Positions 1 to 13,090 of a DNA stretch of 64,000 bases are shown in pieces. Source of the stretch: Helicoverpa zea (Eukaryota; Arthropoda; Insecta; Lepidoptera; Noctuidae); assembly GCF_022581195.2 (NCBI RefSeq), contig NC_061465.1, positions 12,402,501 to 12,466,500 on the forward strand. Reading direction: 5' to 3'. The notes beneath the pieces were generated by a model. It made no database searches, was not told the origin of the DNA, and was given only the letters and a program-made list of their open reading frames with translations. Numbering within the stretch: the stretch's first letter is position 1; every line of letters starts with the position of its first letter. The position numbers were made by a program, and so were the translations under genes.

Positions 1-3000
1 ATTGTAGTCTAACCAAACTATTCGCACGTTCGTTCCAACAAAATAATAACGAACTAAAAACCAATAAATACTTCAATGAATAAACTAAAACTAAAATGTA
101 TCTACTTTCAGTTTTAAATACTTTTGAAATGTTTTATTTATCGGTGCAACTCACCCGGGGGAGTTGGACCACTGTGCACTGAATTTAATAAATTACACAA
201 GTTCGTCTACAATACTAGGACTGGCTTTGGTGTGCATCACTGAATACTACCTAGGTTTACAATAGATGATAATTTACGAGGATCCACAGAAGTCCCACAC
301 CTTTATACATAAGTTTCAAAACATGACTTACGACTTCAGTAAATCAAACAGGCCTCACAAAATAATGAATATTTAAAATAATTCTGACAAAATATTTGAC
401 CAGCTTCAGAACTGTAAAATACTCCAACTCTTTCGAATACGCCACCAAACAGCCAAAAGAAATGGCCATGTAGATGCCATACACTCACAATACCCACGTC
501 AGTTTTACAGGAAAACTACGAGCTGACGTGTCTACTTTCCTGTACCCTGAACCTTTTTTCGTTGTAAACTAGTAGAGAGTAGATCTTCTGTAGTACCCTG
601 TCAATGGCCCAGCGATTTACCGGCCCGTAGAGTTACGAGGTCGATTCGCGCGGCTTCGGCACAATTCGGCAAGTTCCGCCAAAGCGCGCGTTTTGCATAT
701 TATAATAACGCGGTGGCATTTCCACGCACTTTTTGCGCCCTCCGCTAAACGCTGTCGATAGATGAGTTCGGGTGATTTCGGCGGAGCTCGGGAGACTTCG
801 GCTGTTGTTTTCGGTCATTACTTCCCAAAAATAGAATACGGAATTTTAGGGTTATGTTAATTTTGTTACTAGGCGTGGTATATCATCGATGTAGCGTATT
901 ATTAACATTTGGGAAATCTGCATGTAATAGTCGGTCTCAAAGTAAATAGGCAAGGCCTCATTCTTGATCATAATAAGCCGATATTCAATGCAATGCCATA
1001 ATTTCGACTGGGCACAATACCACCTATTAACCGTCTTTTAAGCTTCATTATAATTCAATACTTGTAGTCATCAAAACAAATACCTACTCCCCTTACTAAG
1101 ATGTAAGTGGCCAGTAATGTTCTTTGAAGAATTCCACTTACAGCACCAACATTAAAGCTCAAATGTTATTATTTCACTTTCAGCACTTTCTGAAATAAAA
1201 GACACAAAAAAATCTTCAAAATCTAAAAAGCTTATTAGTATTAAATAGTCACAGTACTCCAAAGTGCCACAAAATGGACCCGATGTAAAAAATTACCCAT
1301 AACTCCACCCACCAAGTGACATGCGCACGCGTCACTCTAGTGGTTGCAACACAGCAGTAATTAGCGACAGTTAGTCCATAGCATTGCGTTACACTGTCGT
1401 TAGGCTTTGCCATAATTATGTCTTCAAGCTTGCCGATATTTTACGCTCGAATTAGCTTGCTATGACACAATTTTTAGGTGTCTGTATTTTTTTCCTTTTC
1501 GTTCGCTTTCGTTTTATTGGTAAGTTTGTTTTTAGAGTGTTGGTTAACTAGCTATGTGGTTCCATTCACGACAAAAAGTATCCTATACTCTTTCGCAGTC
1601 TTCTATATATTTACCTATTTATTTATGTAAATCGGTTAACTCAGTAATTTTGAAAATAATGCAAAATTCAAGATTGGGAGCTTTACTTGCACAACTGACT
1701 GATGATAGAAAACCAAAACAACATCAAATTTATATACAATAGTTTCTCCCATCTACAGGGAAAATCTTACAATCTACGAACTATTCCACGAGCGAGTCAT
1801 TCATGTTTTCCTGTGCGATAAATAAGAGGATGTATTGAGTAATAGCTTCGGCACACGACACGGAATGTCGGAAACTGCTCGTAACGTTGCAATTTACTTC
1901 TATTATCCTCACTACACCAACAAATATATAAACATACAGTTCATCTGTATATACGTAAGTTCTGAACACTTTATTATAGGGTAACTAAAGCCAAGTTACA
2001 CCGTCAACATAAACGTCAGCTTTCTTAAAACTATTGTTTACTATTAAATGTTACGTTCCATTTTCAATCTAAACGGCAGTTTAAGAAAAACAGGCATTTG
2101 TTGTCAGTGAACTTGGGCCTTAGTAAGGGTCGATGAACGGCTGAGGAAAATCAGTAGAATACGATTTGAATTTGAAATGGAAACCTCTTTTGTTTTTTAG
2201 GTGATCAGTTTGGATTTCGAAATTAAATAGGGGTTAGAGTTTTGTTTTTGGTATTTAATTTGACTGATTAACAAAAGTATTGAATTACGAGCAAATATTC
2301 AGTTTCAATAATCACCTTGCTATTGATATCCTTTGCTAAAAAAAATATCAGAAAACGGAAATCTTATAAGGGTTTTCAGTGGCAAATATAATATTCATAA
2401 GGAACCCTAAACATAATGTTAAAAATTCATAGCTATCTGCTTTCTACAAAAACGAATATGCTTAAAAACTGAAAAAGAAACCAAGATAAGGTAAAGTATT
2501 TATAGAAAACTTGCTCGCTACAAAGAAAATAGAAAAAAAAATCGCACAATGTATTTCGTTAGCATCAAATCCTTTAGAATTCTATTCCTGTGCTAATGCA
2601 TTTATACAAACTTGCAGAGGTCAGCTGTAGTTTTGAAAATAACCTACAACATTAAATTGCCGTCCAACTCAATATAGAACACATCAATCTTGTGTCAAAC
2701 AGCCGTATCTAATCTACTCATAATGAACCAGTAACTTTGTGACCTGTTGACAGCGACTTAACTAATACTTTTATAACTCACTCGACAAATAACTAGTTAG
2801 GGAACACAAGACACTTAAGTTTTCTTTTATCTACTTCGAATCTCTTCGACATCAGCTTTTGTGACCAAATTCTGAACAAAGGTGTCTTTTTGTTAATTTC
2901 GACTGAAAATTATATTGCTTACAGTTCACATAAAAATATATGCTTAATACAATCATTGTAGTAGGTATTACTTCCATATAACGCCAAGCATCTACTTATT

Positions 3001-6000
3001 TCAAAACAGCATTCATACTCTTTGCCCTCTTAACAAAGTTATATTTTAATGCAACTGACTTAACTTCACATCCCAAAACCACTTATCTCCCAAACCTAAT
3101 TAACATAGAATCATGTCATTGTTCTTCCTTCCAAGACACAATTCCCAAATGAATGCGAACTAGTGGAACATGGTTGGCGACAAGAGCTCATTCCGCCATA
3201 ACGAGGGCTTGTTATGCATGGGGATGGCTATTAATGACCACTAATGGTTGTACAAACCCCCACTATTATGATGTTTATAAGCCATTTTGTAGGCCATCAG
3301 TTCTTATGGTGTCGTTGTCGATGTGAATGACTGATGTTTGGTTGTAGTTGCATCAAATTAGCGGTGTTGACATTCTCCATAATTTATTTTAGGTTTGCAA
3401 TCATTTTCATTACAATTATGACCAAGTTTGTATGAGCCAAGTTTTTCTTTTAGTTTTCACATTGTTTTTATTTCTTGAAATAAGCGCCAATATTTTCATT
3501 CAACTCTCAAAAACCCTCAAGTAAAATGCCATAAAAGATCTCATCGTGCCCCCATCATTCAGAAGATCATAAACGATGACGCCTCATCTTTTATGCAAAT
3601 TAATTAATTTGTGACTTCGTAAAAGTGTCGTAAAGTTTGAAAAGCCTATAAATCGGGAGGGGTTTATGGCCAGCAGAGCTGGACAGCATCCAAGACATGT
3701 CGCAGCTTATCATAATAAACGTCCGCATTATTAAAATACCTGTGCTTTGCACTTTTGAAACGTAACACAAATTCACTGATAGCTTTTTGGGGTGAACTTT
3801 TCAATGAGGATATTTTCAAGTAGGTACGAGTTTTCCTATAATTTTCTTAGTTCATGAAAAAATAAAGCATAGCAGTGGCAGCTGGTCCAAACGTATGATA
3901 TATATTTAAGAAATAATTGTGTTGACTTCTGGTGCCTTAATATGCTGTAATCCGTTTCTAATACTTACAAATGTTGAGAACCTTATCTTACAACCACTAA
4001 AATGACTACGTCTAAACCTTACTAGAAAAAACTACTGTATCCAGCTAACCGTTCCCCATGAATAATTTCTCCCGAAACCCCGAAAAGACTGATCATAGCT
4101 CGGGAAGATAGGCGGCACAAAATTTTTGTTTAGTCAGAAGCGATTCAGGTTATGTGACTAATCTTATTAGCAGCAAGTGCCTGAACCAGCGGGGACACCC
4201 GGGACGATAAGGCGATTAGTGTCATAATAATGTCATGCTGTAGGTGGGGGCAGAAGGCTTAGTATGAACTGTATGGACAAGAATACTTAGTAGAACTTCG
4301 ATGTTTTTGGGTTTAGAAGTGTAGAAAATTTCTGGAGATGATGGGTTAATACAGCTTCCTCCCTGAATGAAGGTGCAAAGAGTTGGACTTTAACCGAATG
4401 ATGTCCATTAGTGTTTCTCAATAACCTTTATCGTTACAATAGTGAAGTAACTTTCAAACAAATCCTTATCACAGAAATGCATCAAGCATTTTTAAGGTTG
4501 CACTCCGATCATTTGCTGCCTTATGCAATGCATGACAAAGCTCCATTTTATTCTCAAGTCTTCAGTCTGTACTTGTAAACACCGAGGTAGAACTTATTTT
4601 TGTAAAAGAGAACTTCTGCTATTAAATCTCCATAGTAACATTATACCCGACTGAGAGAATGTGTTGCGAGCGAACAGAAATTTACTGGTGCGAATTAATA
4701 TCAGCAGCGAGACAATCTGTTGGATAAAAAGTTAAATAATGGTTTTATTGTTAACCTGTAACTGTTTGTTAGACCGAGCCTTTGTTCACAAGTTTGATTT
4801 GAAAGACAAATTGTTTGGTAAATGCTATTGTATCTCAATAATTATAACAACAAAGCTTTCGTCGAAGTATTTAGCAGTGTACTTGTAACACCATCTTCAA
4901 CCTGTTTTGATTTTGTAAGCAACAATATCATTTCCATTTGAATCAAACGTAAGCTCGTGTTTTGAGACACAGACACGATTCTCTTAAGCATTATAATTCT
5001 CATCTGGATATTAGAATGATTCTTGAGAATTACTTTTTCACTTTTAAGCTATCAGTCACGCAACAGATACGTTACGTAACTACTTAAAAAAAACCTGTAC
5101 CCACAGCCTCTTTTAAAAATCAATTGGGTCCAACAAATTACCTGGGGCACCAAATCAAAAAGCTCTTAAGAAGTTATCTTCATAAATAATGCTGGGCCTA
5201 CCGTAAGTCGGGTTTAATGAAGGGAATTGTCGCAAGGAATGGACGGAGGCAGTACATCTGTGTGTTAAGCGCGGCCTCCTTTTTATTTTCCGTCGGGAAA
5301 TCTTTCTGTCGACGCGGAGCTCACTCGTTTGGGTGAGTATTCATAGTCGGGGTGTTTTGTGAGTTACGGTGTTTATGATTAGTGTTCTTGGTTTGGAATG
5401 GTTGCTGAAATGTTTGAGAATTTCTGAATGTCCTTAAATAAGTGGTAGCACTACTTCATGTTTAATGTTAAGTTTAATGTTGTCTTGTGAATAATGAGAC
5501 TTTTACACACACTAAACTTGTCTGACATAAACCCAAAAATCTGTAAATTATACACCGTGAAGACCATCTTATTTTGTACTAGTATAATTTTAATGGCTTT
5601 CTAGCACTATTATACATATAGTATTTTAGTATCAAAAACCAGTTTATCCATAAATCCTGTAAAAGTTTGGAATAAAAGCTCACAAGACTACACATACGGA
5701 TCCCCACTTTGTTGCTTCGTGATTTGTGTGCCAATTGCGTAAAAGTGACTCTCTACTTAGGAGACAGGCGGGGACGGGAGACACACATATACTTTATAAT
5801 GTCAGCCCCGATACGTCGCCGGAAGATATTAAACGCCCGTTATTGTATTTATTTTACCGTCTATAAGATCAACGAGGCGGAAAATTGAGAATTTACTTTC
5901 TTGTGGAAAAGTTACCGAAATTAGAAAACGACTTACACAATATTTTCTAAACATCCATCCAATGATAAATTTACTTCTACTAATATATATATATATTTTA

Positions 6001-6572
6001 ATAAATTCTGCTGTTCCTAAAACCATAGCAAACTAACCTAATTTCGAAATCAGAGTTAATAACATAAAATGGTTCGCAGCCAAAATTAATTCTGAAATTA
6101 CCGCAATCTTCGTTAAAAGGCTTTATAGTTACCAGCACAAAGCTTAGCTGTCGAAAAATTTGCACAAACCGAGCGTTCGTTAGGAAGAGAGCCTGATGAG
6201 ACGCAATCAGCATTTCACTAGTGGATTAATGCCTGTCAGCCAAGTGGATATCTAGAGACCTCCCATAATTAAGACATAAACAATAAAAGACAAACCACCA
6301 AAATTGAAGACACTTTAGATTGAAAACCACGACAAAATTGTTGTTTGATCCAAGAGTAATCTGCTGTGGCTTGTTAATTAATATAGCCTCAAGATACTTC
6401 AGCAGTTTCATCATAAGTGTCTCGACCAAAACTATCACGAATACATCTTAGTCATCAGACCATTAAATCTGCGCACATACTCATTATCGATTTCAGTGAA
6501 CATCCAAAAATAGCTTTCAGCCACCAAGCTGATTTGAACTTTATAGCATTAGTAATAAAGTGTTTTCTTCAG
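1..6572. other. Gene-poor 5' flank
   Basis: No coding exon could be supported here. A GC-richer island lies at about 600-830, with a 61-codon minus-strand frame of no recognisable family. A TATA-like TATAAATC is at 3647. Homeodomain- and octamer-like AT motifs cluster at about 3180-3300 and 3540-3720, for example ATGCAAATTAATTAATTT at 3592. A short TA repeat is at about 5983-5996. The missing 5' exon or exons of the Pro/Gln-rich gene that starts at 6573 may lie here or outside the window. Confidence 0.4.
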
Positions 6573-9500
6573 CAGCAAATCTTCGGAGTGCGGGTGCCCC
6601 AAATTGCCAAGATTTCAGACGTGCTGAGTGGACAGGGTGCCTCCTTTGAGGCGGCGGTCGCCAAACATCTATATTCCCCGATATCCGTGTACCAGGCCAG
6701 GGTAAGTTGCACTATGCACAATAAATTCATCCAAATATTCAGCTGAATTTTGGCCAAAAGCTCGTCTTGACAAAATGTAAATGGAAATATTCGTACATTT
6801 CATACTATATAAAAACAAATTGAAGAAATCTTAATCTGCAAGGTTCCTGTTCATTCCTATTCATGACTAATGAATATTTGGATAATGTTGTATTGAAAAA
6901 TGATTCGATTAAAATCTGAAGCAATTTCATAAAAGAAAATAATTATGGACAATTATGATCTTTAGCGTATTCACGAAACCAAATAACAAACTAAACTAAT
7001 CAAATAGAATCTAAAATCTAAACAGACAACACTATCAAAATACACATTGACAAACATAGCGATTATAATTAATGACAGTACTCAATAACGGCAAATGATT
7101 TTCAATAACCCATATTTCATGGAAGCGGTAATATATTGTGTGGAATATAAGCACACATCACATTTGGCATCACAGTCAATAATCAGGCTATGGGTCATAA
7201 ACACTAACTCGCGACATTGCCAAACCGAAGCTGGTACTAATCCCGGCCGTGCCAAAACTACGTAATGGATTTAAATCATTGTTCATCAATTTGTTTACGC
7301 TAATGTTATCTAGTTAAAAGTTTGTCAAAACCTACCTTAAAAATATTTAGTTTTTGAGCATTCATCGACCGATGTTAAAAATAATTGTTTGATTTTACAG
7401 TTTGCAGCACCAACATCGTTCATACCTACACCTTCAGTCTACCAAAAGCCTAAACCGTTTGAACTTTCCAATTCAATTAGTAACCAAAAGACACCAGAAA
7501 ATGCACCAAAACAAGAGCATCAACCAACTTTCCGACTGGATGGATACGTACAATCCGGACTCCCTAGCGTACAGGGTCAACTCGGACTTCCTCAGGAGAT
7601 ATTCCAAACCCAGCCGTTAGCCGCTAAACAAGAACCAGAATATTTCCCGGTATTGACCAGCCAGCAGTTTGGACCCATCAAATTCCAAAGTCTTTTACCG
7701 TCGCAATTCTTACAGCAGAACAAAATATACCAGCTCCTTCCTTTCAATTCTGGCTTCGCTTCTGGCTTCGCAAGCAATCAGAATGGAATCAATGAAAAGA
7801 GTTACTCTAATGTAGACAGTGAGGAACAGGCTAAATTGGCACCGACCCCAAGATCCATAGAGAACAACATACCAGTGCCTACACAGGTATGAAAATCATT
7901 TTTATTGCAATAACTATAATATTTGATTATATGAATTGAGAAACTCCTCTTTTTTTCCTTTTTTCCGTAGTCGGCAAAAAAATATTGATCATGTTTTTCC
8001 CTTTTATGCATATATGGATGTGTTTATATATTTATGGATATGTTTGTAAGTCTTTTTTTGTTTTCAGGGATATCATGCTCATCCAAATGGCGCTATTAGT
8101 TTCTCAAGTTTCTCTCAAAATTTACCAGTCAATCCTCAGTACGAATCTGTACCACAATCACCACCTGGAAACTTTAACAACCAGCCATTTGCAGTAGCGT
8201 TACCACAATCACCGCAATCCATTGCATACCAGCTGCAACCTCAACAACAGAAAATAATTCCACTGAAACAGATCTCTCAATACCCGCCATTATTAAGAAA
8301 AATTGTACAAGAGCTTAACAAATATCAACCACACTTCCACCCAGATTTAATTAATTTCAAACCTCAGGGTGACCCTAGGGCTTTAGATAGTTTTCGTCAA
8401 AACGTCTTAGTGGAACATCCTCGACAGCAACCTCATCCTCATTCTGAATCACTTGGTTTGCAGCGGCTACCTGCATTTAAACCGTTACCTCAATCAGAAC
8501 TGTCGCCTGAAGCATATTTCCACCACACAAGCCCATCGCCAATAGCAGCGGAACCAAAACCATTTAATAACAATGAACAATCCAATCAAACTCCAAGCCA
8601 TGCTGTTCAACCATTAGCACCGGTGTCACCACCGCGCGAGCACACTCCCTTGCCTCCTTTGAAGCCAAATTATAACAAACACGTGAAACCACTAAAGCAG
8701 CGAGGTCCTACTACACCAGAGTTCCTACCGACTACTGCACAACCACTGCCATCGTCTTCTCCATATGAACAGCCCGAACCCGACCAACTTATAGCATCGA
8801 CAACTATACAACCTTATGATAAATACAATGATAATGATAACGTAGAATGGAAAGAATCAGATAGAGATTCAGATACATATAACAGAGAGTCAGATAACGA
8901 AAACGGCCCCCAACCGGATCCAATAATATCATCAACATATCAGCCTGAAGTTATGAAAGAATCTCGACCAGAGTTCTCGCAACCCTCTGGGCCGGAACCT
9001 GAAGAACATTCCCTTTCAGTTCCGCAACCAATAAAATCAGAACCCACGCACGATGTTGTCATACAACAGCAGGAGGTGCAAGAGATAGTACTTGAGCCAT
9101 CACCGCAACCTGAAGACCGTCAGCAGAATCAGATACGTAATCAACCAGAACAGGAGGCTGATCAGCTGCAGTCGCAGGAACACCATCAATTGCTGGAACA
9201 GATGCAGCCACTACACTATCAGCAAGAAATACAGGATTTACAATCTCAGTATCACGTGGAAGCACGTCAGTTGCATGAGGTCCCGAAACAATATGCCATT
9301 CAACAAATAGGCAGTCAGCAATATCAGATTCAACCATATGCGTATCCGCTACAATTCTATCAACTCCAAGCTAAGCCGTTACAAGGCCCGCAAGCTGAAC
9401 CTGAACAACCTCAACCACGGCAGCAGCAAGTAGAACAAACACAATCGCCGCAATACCAACAACACAGTATAGAACCGAAAAGTGACGCCCAGCCTTCCCC

Positions 9501-9810
9501 GCCTACTACTGAAGATTCTGAAGCACAGTACGATCAAAATGAGCAGGATTCCGATGACCGGTCGCAAGATCAGTCAAAACGTCAACAAGCGGCAGCCAAA
9601 CCTATTGAACAATACTTAGCGAAATCTGGTCCTAACTACAGGCATTCTTACGGACCAGTACTGTCCTCTCATTTCCCACATATATTTGCTCAGCCACAGC
9701 GGCTGGCCGAGGCCGACTATGGCTCGCAACTGCTGAACCTGCCAAACTACCCAGAAGTGCAATATTTTGGCAAATTCGCTCGAGAACTGTTTGGTAATGG
9801 CCAACATTAA
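6573..9810 (+). CDS. Pro/Gln-rich low-complexity protein (5' partial)
   Basis: Three exons join in one frame, all at phase 0: 6573-6701 (after TTTTCTTCAG; an alternative acceptor 3 nt on also fits), 7401-7886 (acceptor TTTTACAG, donor GTATGA) and 8068-9810 (acceptor TTTTCAG, stop TAA). They encode 785 aa without an initiating Met, so one or more 5' exons, probably with a signal peptide, are missing. The first 43 residues are ordinary sequence (starts QQIFGVRVPQIAK). The rest is dominated by Pro, Gln, Glu and Ser, with many PQ/QPQ/QQQ runs, no cysteine seen and one Trp; the last 65 or so residues are more complex and end GKFARELFGNGQH. No catalytic domain is recognisable. Composition suggests a structural or extracellular protein (eggshell, cuticle or silk type), but that is inference. 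A 224-bp foldback MITE lies between the stop and the poly(A) signal. Confidence 0.72.
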
Positions 9811-9878
9811 CACTAAAACGATGACATTGCATTTTGTATTGTAAAATTTCGAAATAGACTTTCGTGTAAGATTGAAAT

Positions 9879-10102
9879 GTTCGGCCATTCAGAGAATGCG
9901 TTCCTGACACGTCGCGATTGAACTGACGACGTAACTACATTCATTGATTATTGATATAATAATGTTGTTTTAATGCTCCTCAATTGTTAAAACGGTAAAC
10001 AACCAGCAAAAATATTTTTATCGTAACTGCAACGCCATTGCAAAGTTACGTCGTCAGTTCAATCGCGACGTGTCAGGAACGCATTCTCTGAATGGCCGAA
10101 CT
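9879..10102. mobile_element. Foldback MITE, family A, copy 1
   Basis: This copy begins GTTCGGCCATTCAGAG and ends with the reverse complement, with arms of about 58 bp around a 106-bp AT-rich centre. It lies between the stop codon (9810) and the poly(A) signal (10378) of the Pro/Gln-rich gene, so it is probably part of that 3' UTR. The left end lacks the ATA seen in other copies. Orientation is opposite to the copy at 34526-34750. Confidence 0.9.
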
Positions 10103-10377
10103 ATAGTTTAAAGAGGAATGCCAAAAACATGTTTTTTTTTCATTGTTTGCCAAAAATTTGGCCTTTCAATACTCCTGAAATTGTTCTAATAAGACAAAAT
10201 AATGTGATGATAACTTCTGCCTGTAAATATGCTAAGTGTAGGCTATGTACATAAAATGTAAGTATTATTGTTATTTTACTGTTATAGTTGGTGTGTGAAA
10301 GAGTGTGATGTGACGCGAGCTCGACTGTGATGCCATATGTGTATGTCTGCTGAGACTTGTATCGCTTTTTATATAAT

Positions 10378-10383
10378 AATAAA
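10378..10383 (+). terminator. Poly(A) signal AATAAA
   Basis: AATAAA followed by a TTGTGT-rich stretch lies 568 nt after the stop codon of the Pro/Gln-rich gene. It is the first good signal after the inserted MITE and is its likely 3' end. Confidence 0.55.
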
Positions 10384-11593
10384 CTTGTGTCAAATTATAC
10401 GAACTCATTTATTCTTATCATGCTATATAATAGAAACCCAGACTTAAGTGCGTCTCTTTGACAAAGAGACAAAGGTGAATTTGTAAGTTCAATCCATAAA
10501 TACCGAAATCTAGCAACAAATTAATGTCCATCTTTCCTTCAGGCTTTAAAAAAAAATATTACGACACAACTATGTGGAACAACTCTACCAGTACATAGTT
10601 CCCTGCAAAAAAAAAAACAAGGAAGAGTTGATCCGCAGGTTATCTCGAAACACTCAGGTATAACAAAGTTACCACATAAATATATAACTGACTGCAGGCT
10701 CCGTTCTCACCTCATCTCGCAGTTATCAGCACAACTTCCAGACTTCACTAACCCTATCTCAAGTTATCTGTTGATTTATTTTTCTTAAACTACCTGAAAC
10801 ATTGTTCTAAGGATTACAGTTTAAAAAGGTTCGGGTCTAAGGAAAGAGATTTCACTAACTTCAGAAATACTTAACTGATTCAACTGCCGGAAAGACTTTC
10901 TTTCCTCTTTGATAACATAACATAGGTACACGTGAAAGTTTTGATATTTACCTGGAGAATTTTTGTTTCTTCCAGTTCCTCAAAGTGGAAAGTTTCTACC
11001 AAAAGATTTTTAATTTTTGCTTGCATTGTATCCAATCACCGAGTCCTATTAAATGAAGATTTGTTTTTAGGAACCTATAATCCTACTTTAGCGGAGCCTA
11101 CACAAAAAAAAAGTAAACTAATAGGAAACTAAATATACCCTTGCTCTCTTCAATTTGCAAGTTTCACACGATTTCATGATCATACAGAACAGACAGGATC
11201 TATAAAATAAAAGTTAGGTGTGTAGTACATTTCCCTGCGGAGTCGGAGGCACTTCATCTGCCGTCAGTCTTCATTTGTTCTGACAGCCGACAAGTCAGAC
11301 TCGATGCTCAAAGAACTACGTATGTACGGAATTTTTATTTCGACAAAATTGGGATAAATTACTCACACATGTTTATCTGAAAGGGACCGTTTTTAGCGAA
11401 AGGGTAAATTATTTATAGAATATTCAATGTAGGGTCTGATTCAATGTGAGGTGAGTGTCGAAAATAATCCGTGTCTGTGTAAATTTATGAATGGGTCTCT
11501 AATTCGAAGGCGAAGAAGTACCTACATTTGTATCTACTTATACCCAACTGATTAGTCACTATTTTACACAGCTGTTTACAATTTTACCTAGTG
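10384..11593. other. Intergenic, no gene seen
   Basis: AT-rich spacer. The only structure noticed is a small perfect hairpin at about 10455-10472 (GTCTCTTTGACAAAGAGAC). The one open frame (66 codons at 10932) shows no domain or coding character. Confidence 0.5.
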
Positions 11594-11789
11594 TATAGTT
11601 ATCGGCACGAATCTTGAGCTCTGACCTACATCTGCGCAGAAGTGATTTATTAGCAAAGAACCAATCCCGAGTGACGGCTATGACGTGATGCGCTGCGGGC
11701 CAATCACCGCTTTAGTCCACGAAAGGGACCCAATAAATTACTTCTGCGCAGGTGAAGGTCAGAGCTCAAGATTCGTGCCGATAACTATA
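11594..11789. mobile_element. TA-target MITE, family B
   Basis: A 196-bp element with near-perfect terminal inverted repeats starting TATAGTTATCGGCACGAATC and extending about 60 bp, including a shared CTGCGCAGAAGTGATTTATT-type inner block. Only small mismatches separate the arms. The terminal TATAGTT resembles family A, which points to a Tc1/mariner-type transposase using TA targets. It encodes nothing. Confidence 0.85.
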
Positions 11790-12639
11790 TCAAGTAAAAC
11801 AAAAACATACATGATTTTATGAAATCTCCAATATCTTTAACTGCTCACTAAGTTAAACCATTAGTTTACCATTACCAGTAACCATTAGTGTCATTAAAGC
11901 TAAACAGTGGAGTGCAGCTGCTGAACTAAGTTGTCCCCGGGTGCTCGTGACGTGAGCTCACATATCACTCGTTAACAAGACAACTGTACTGTGTTAGTGG
12001 TCTGTACTAGTGTTATACCAATGCAAAGTAAGCCTAACGTCCTTACAGTCCGCGACTAATAATTCTGCATTTCAGAAGTTATCTATTTGACTATTACATT
12101 TTAAATCTATTCATAAGTCAGTAATAGGCTTAAGCAAGTCAGTCAGTAGTACTTCTGACAAGCAAAGCTTCTCAAAAAGATCAATACAAAAGATACAAAG
12201 ATGTCGCCATTTATTTTTGATGAAGACTGGTGATAATTTTACCATCATCACCAGCTTAAGCTTTAACCCATAACTGTATATTATACTACCTACACAGTTT
12301 CAGCAAAAAACTTCTAAAAACCGAGAGATTTTTCAAATGCCTCTGTTAAAAATCGTTCCTATTAAGCCGGACTGCAAACTCAATATCCCCTTTATCTAAC
12401 CAAATTCAAACGGTTACGAAAGATAACTGGAACCACAATATTGTCTAATAACTTCCACATAACGACTATAAACGGTAAAAACGTAACGATAACGAAGAAT
12501 AAAAAATAACGACGCTATACAACGTTATCGGCGCCCAAAAACAAAAGATTTCCCGTTTTGTAATAAACTCTGTGTATGGAGTTTCATAAAGGAAGTCTTT
12601 GTAAAAACGCTTAGGCATTGAACCAAATAGAGCCGCCAA

Positions 12640-12813
12640 AAGGTTTGCTATCATTATATGAAACACGCTTTCCGTTGTCACGACATAACATGAAAACGGC
12701 TTGACTGATTTGGCTGAAAATAAGAGGGGAGGTAACTTAGACCCGGGAGAAGGTTTTTAGTTTTTGTCACCATCCGGCTACGGGACGCAGGTGAAACCGC
12801 GGGCGAAAGCTAG
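12640..12813 (+). repeat. Degenerate Helitron/SINE-like fragment ending CTAG
   Basis: The stretch ends with GAAACCGCGGGCGAAAGCTAG, a 3' end I recognise from many lepidopteran Helitron-like and SINE-like relics. The block before it (AACATGAAAACGGCTTGACT) is also a common moth repeat. The 5' boundary is uncertain. Confidence 0.5.
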
Positions 12814-12854
12814 AACTTGCTATAATTGTTAAGCTAGCGCATAATATATCATCA

Positions 12855-13090
12855 TCTGCCTAGCCTTTTCTTGGCTTCCAGTCGAACTGGATGCACCTGA
12901 GTACCAGTGTTTTGCAAGGAGCGACTGCCTATCTGACTTCCTCAACCCAGTTACCCGGACAACCCAATACCCCTAGGTAAGACTGACGCCGAATATACCA
13001 CCTCGCGATGCGTTTTCAATCACATAGGCAGGTAGGAGGTGTACAAACGGCAATGGCGCCTCCGGTTGTTAAAACCTTCTAAGTAAAAAA
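12855..13090. repeat. Lepidopteran dispersed repeat (TTGGGGTCGG family)
   Basis: It contains CTGAGTACCAGTGTTTTGCA, AGGAGCGACTGCCTATCTGA and CAACCCAGTTACCCGG, all shared with other copies in this window (17740-17850, 27880-28150, 60125-60345). It is non-coding and boundaries are approximate. Confidence 0.7.

Noticed and set aside
633..818. 61-codon minus-strand frame in a GC-rich island
   Set aside because: No domain and no splice context; more likely promoter-like or conserved non-coding DNA.
4739..4817. ATG followed by a short hydrophobic stretch and a GTAAAT donor, as a first exon for the Pro/Gln-rich gene
   Set aside because: The exon would end in phase 1 while the exon at 6573 needs phase 0, and the donor is weak.
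5800..5889. Small 29-codon frame (MSAPIRRRKILNARYC…)
   Set aside because: Too short to support, with no promoter or homologue known to me; the sequence stands out slightly but could be non-coding.
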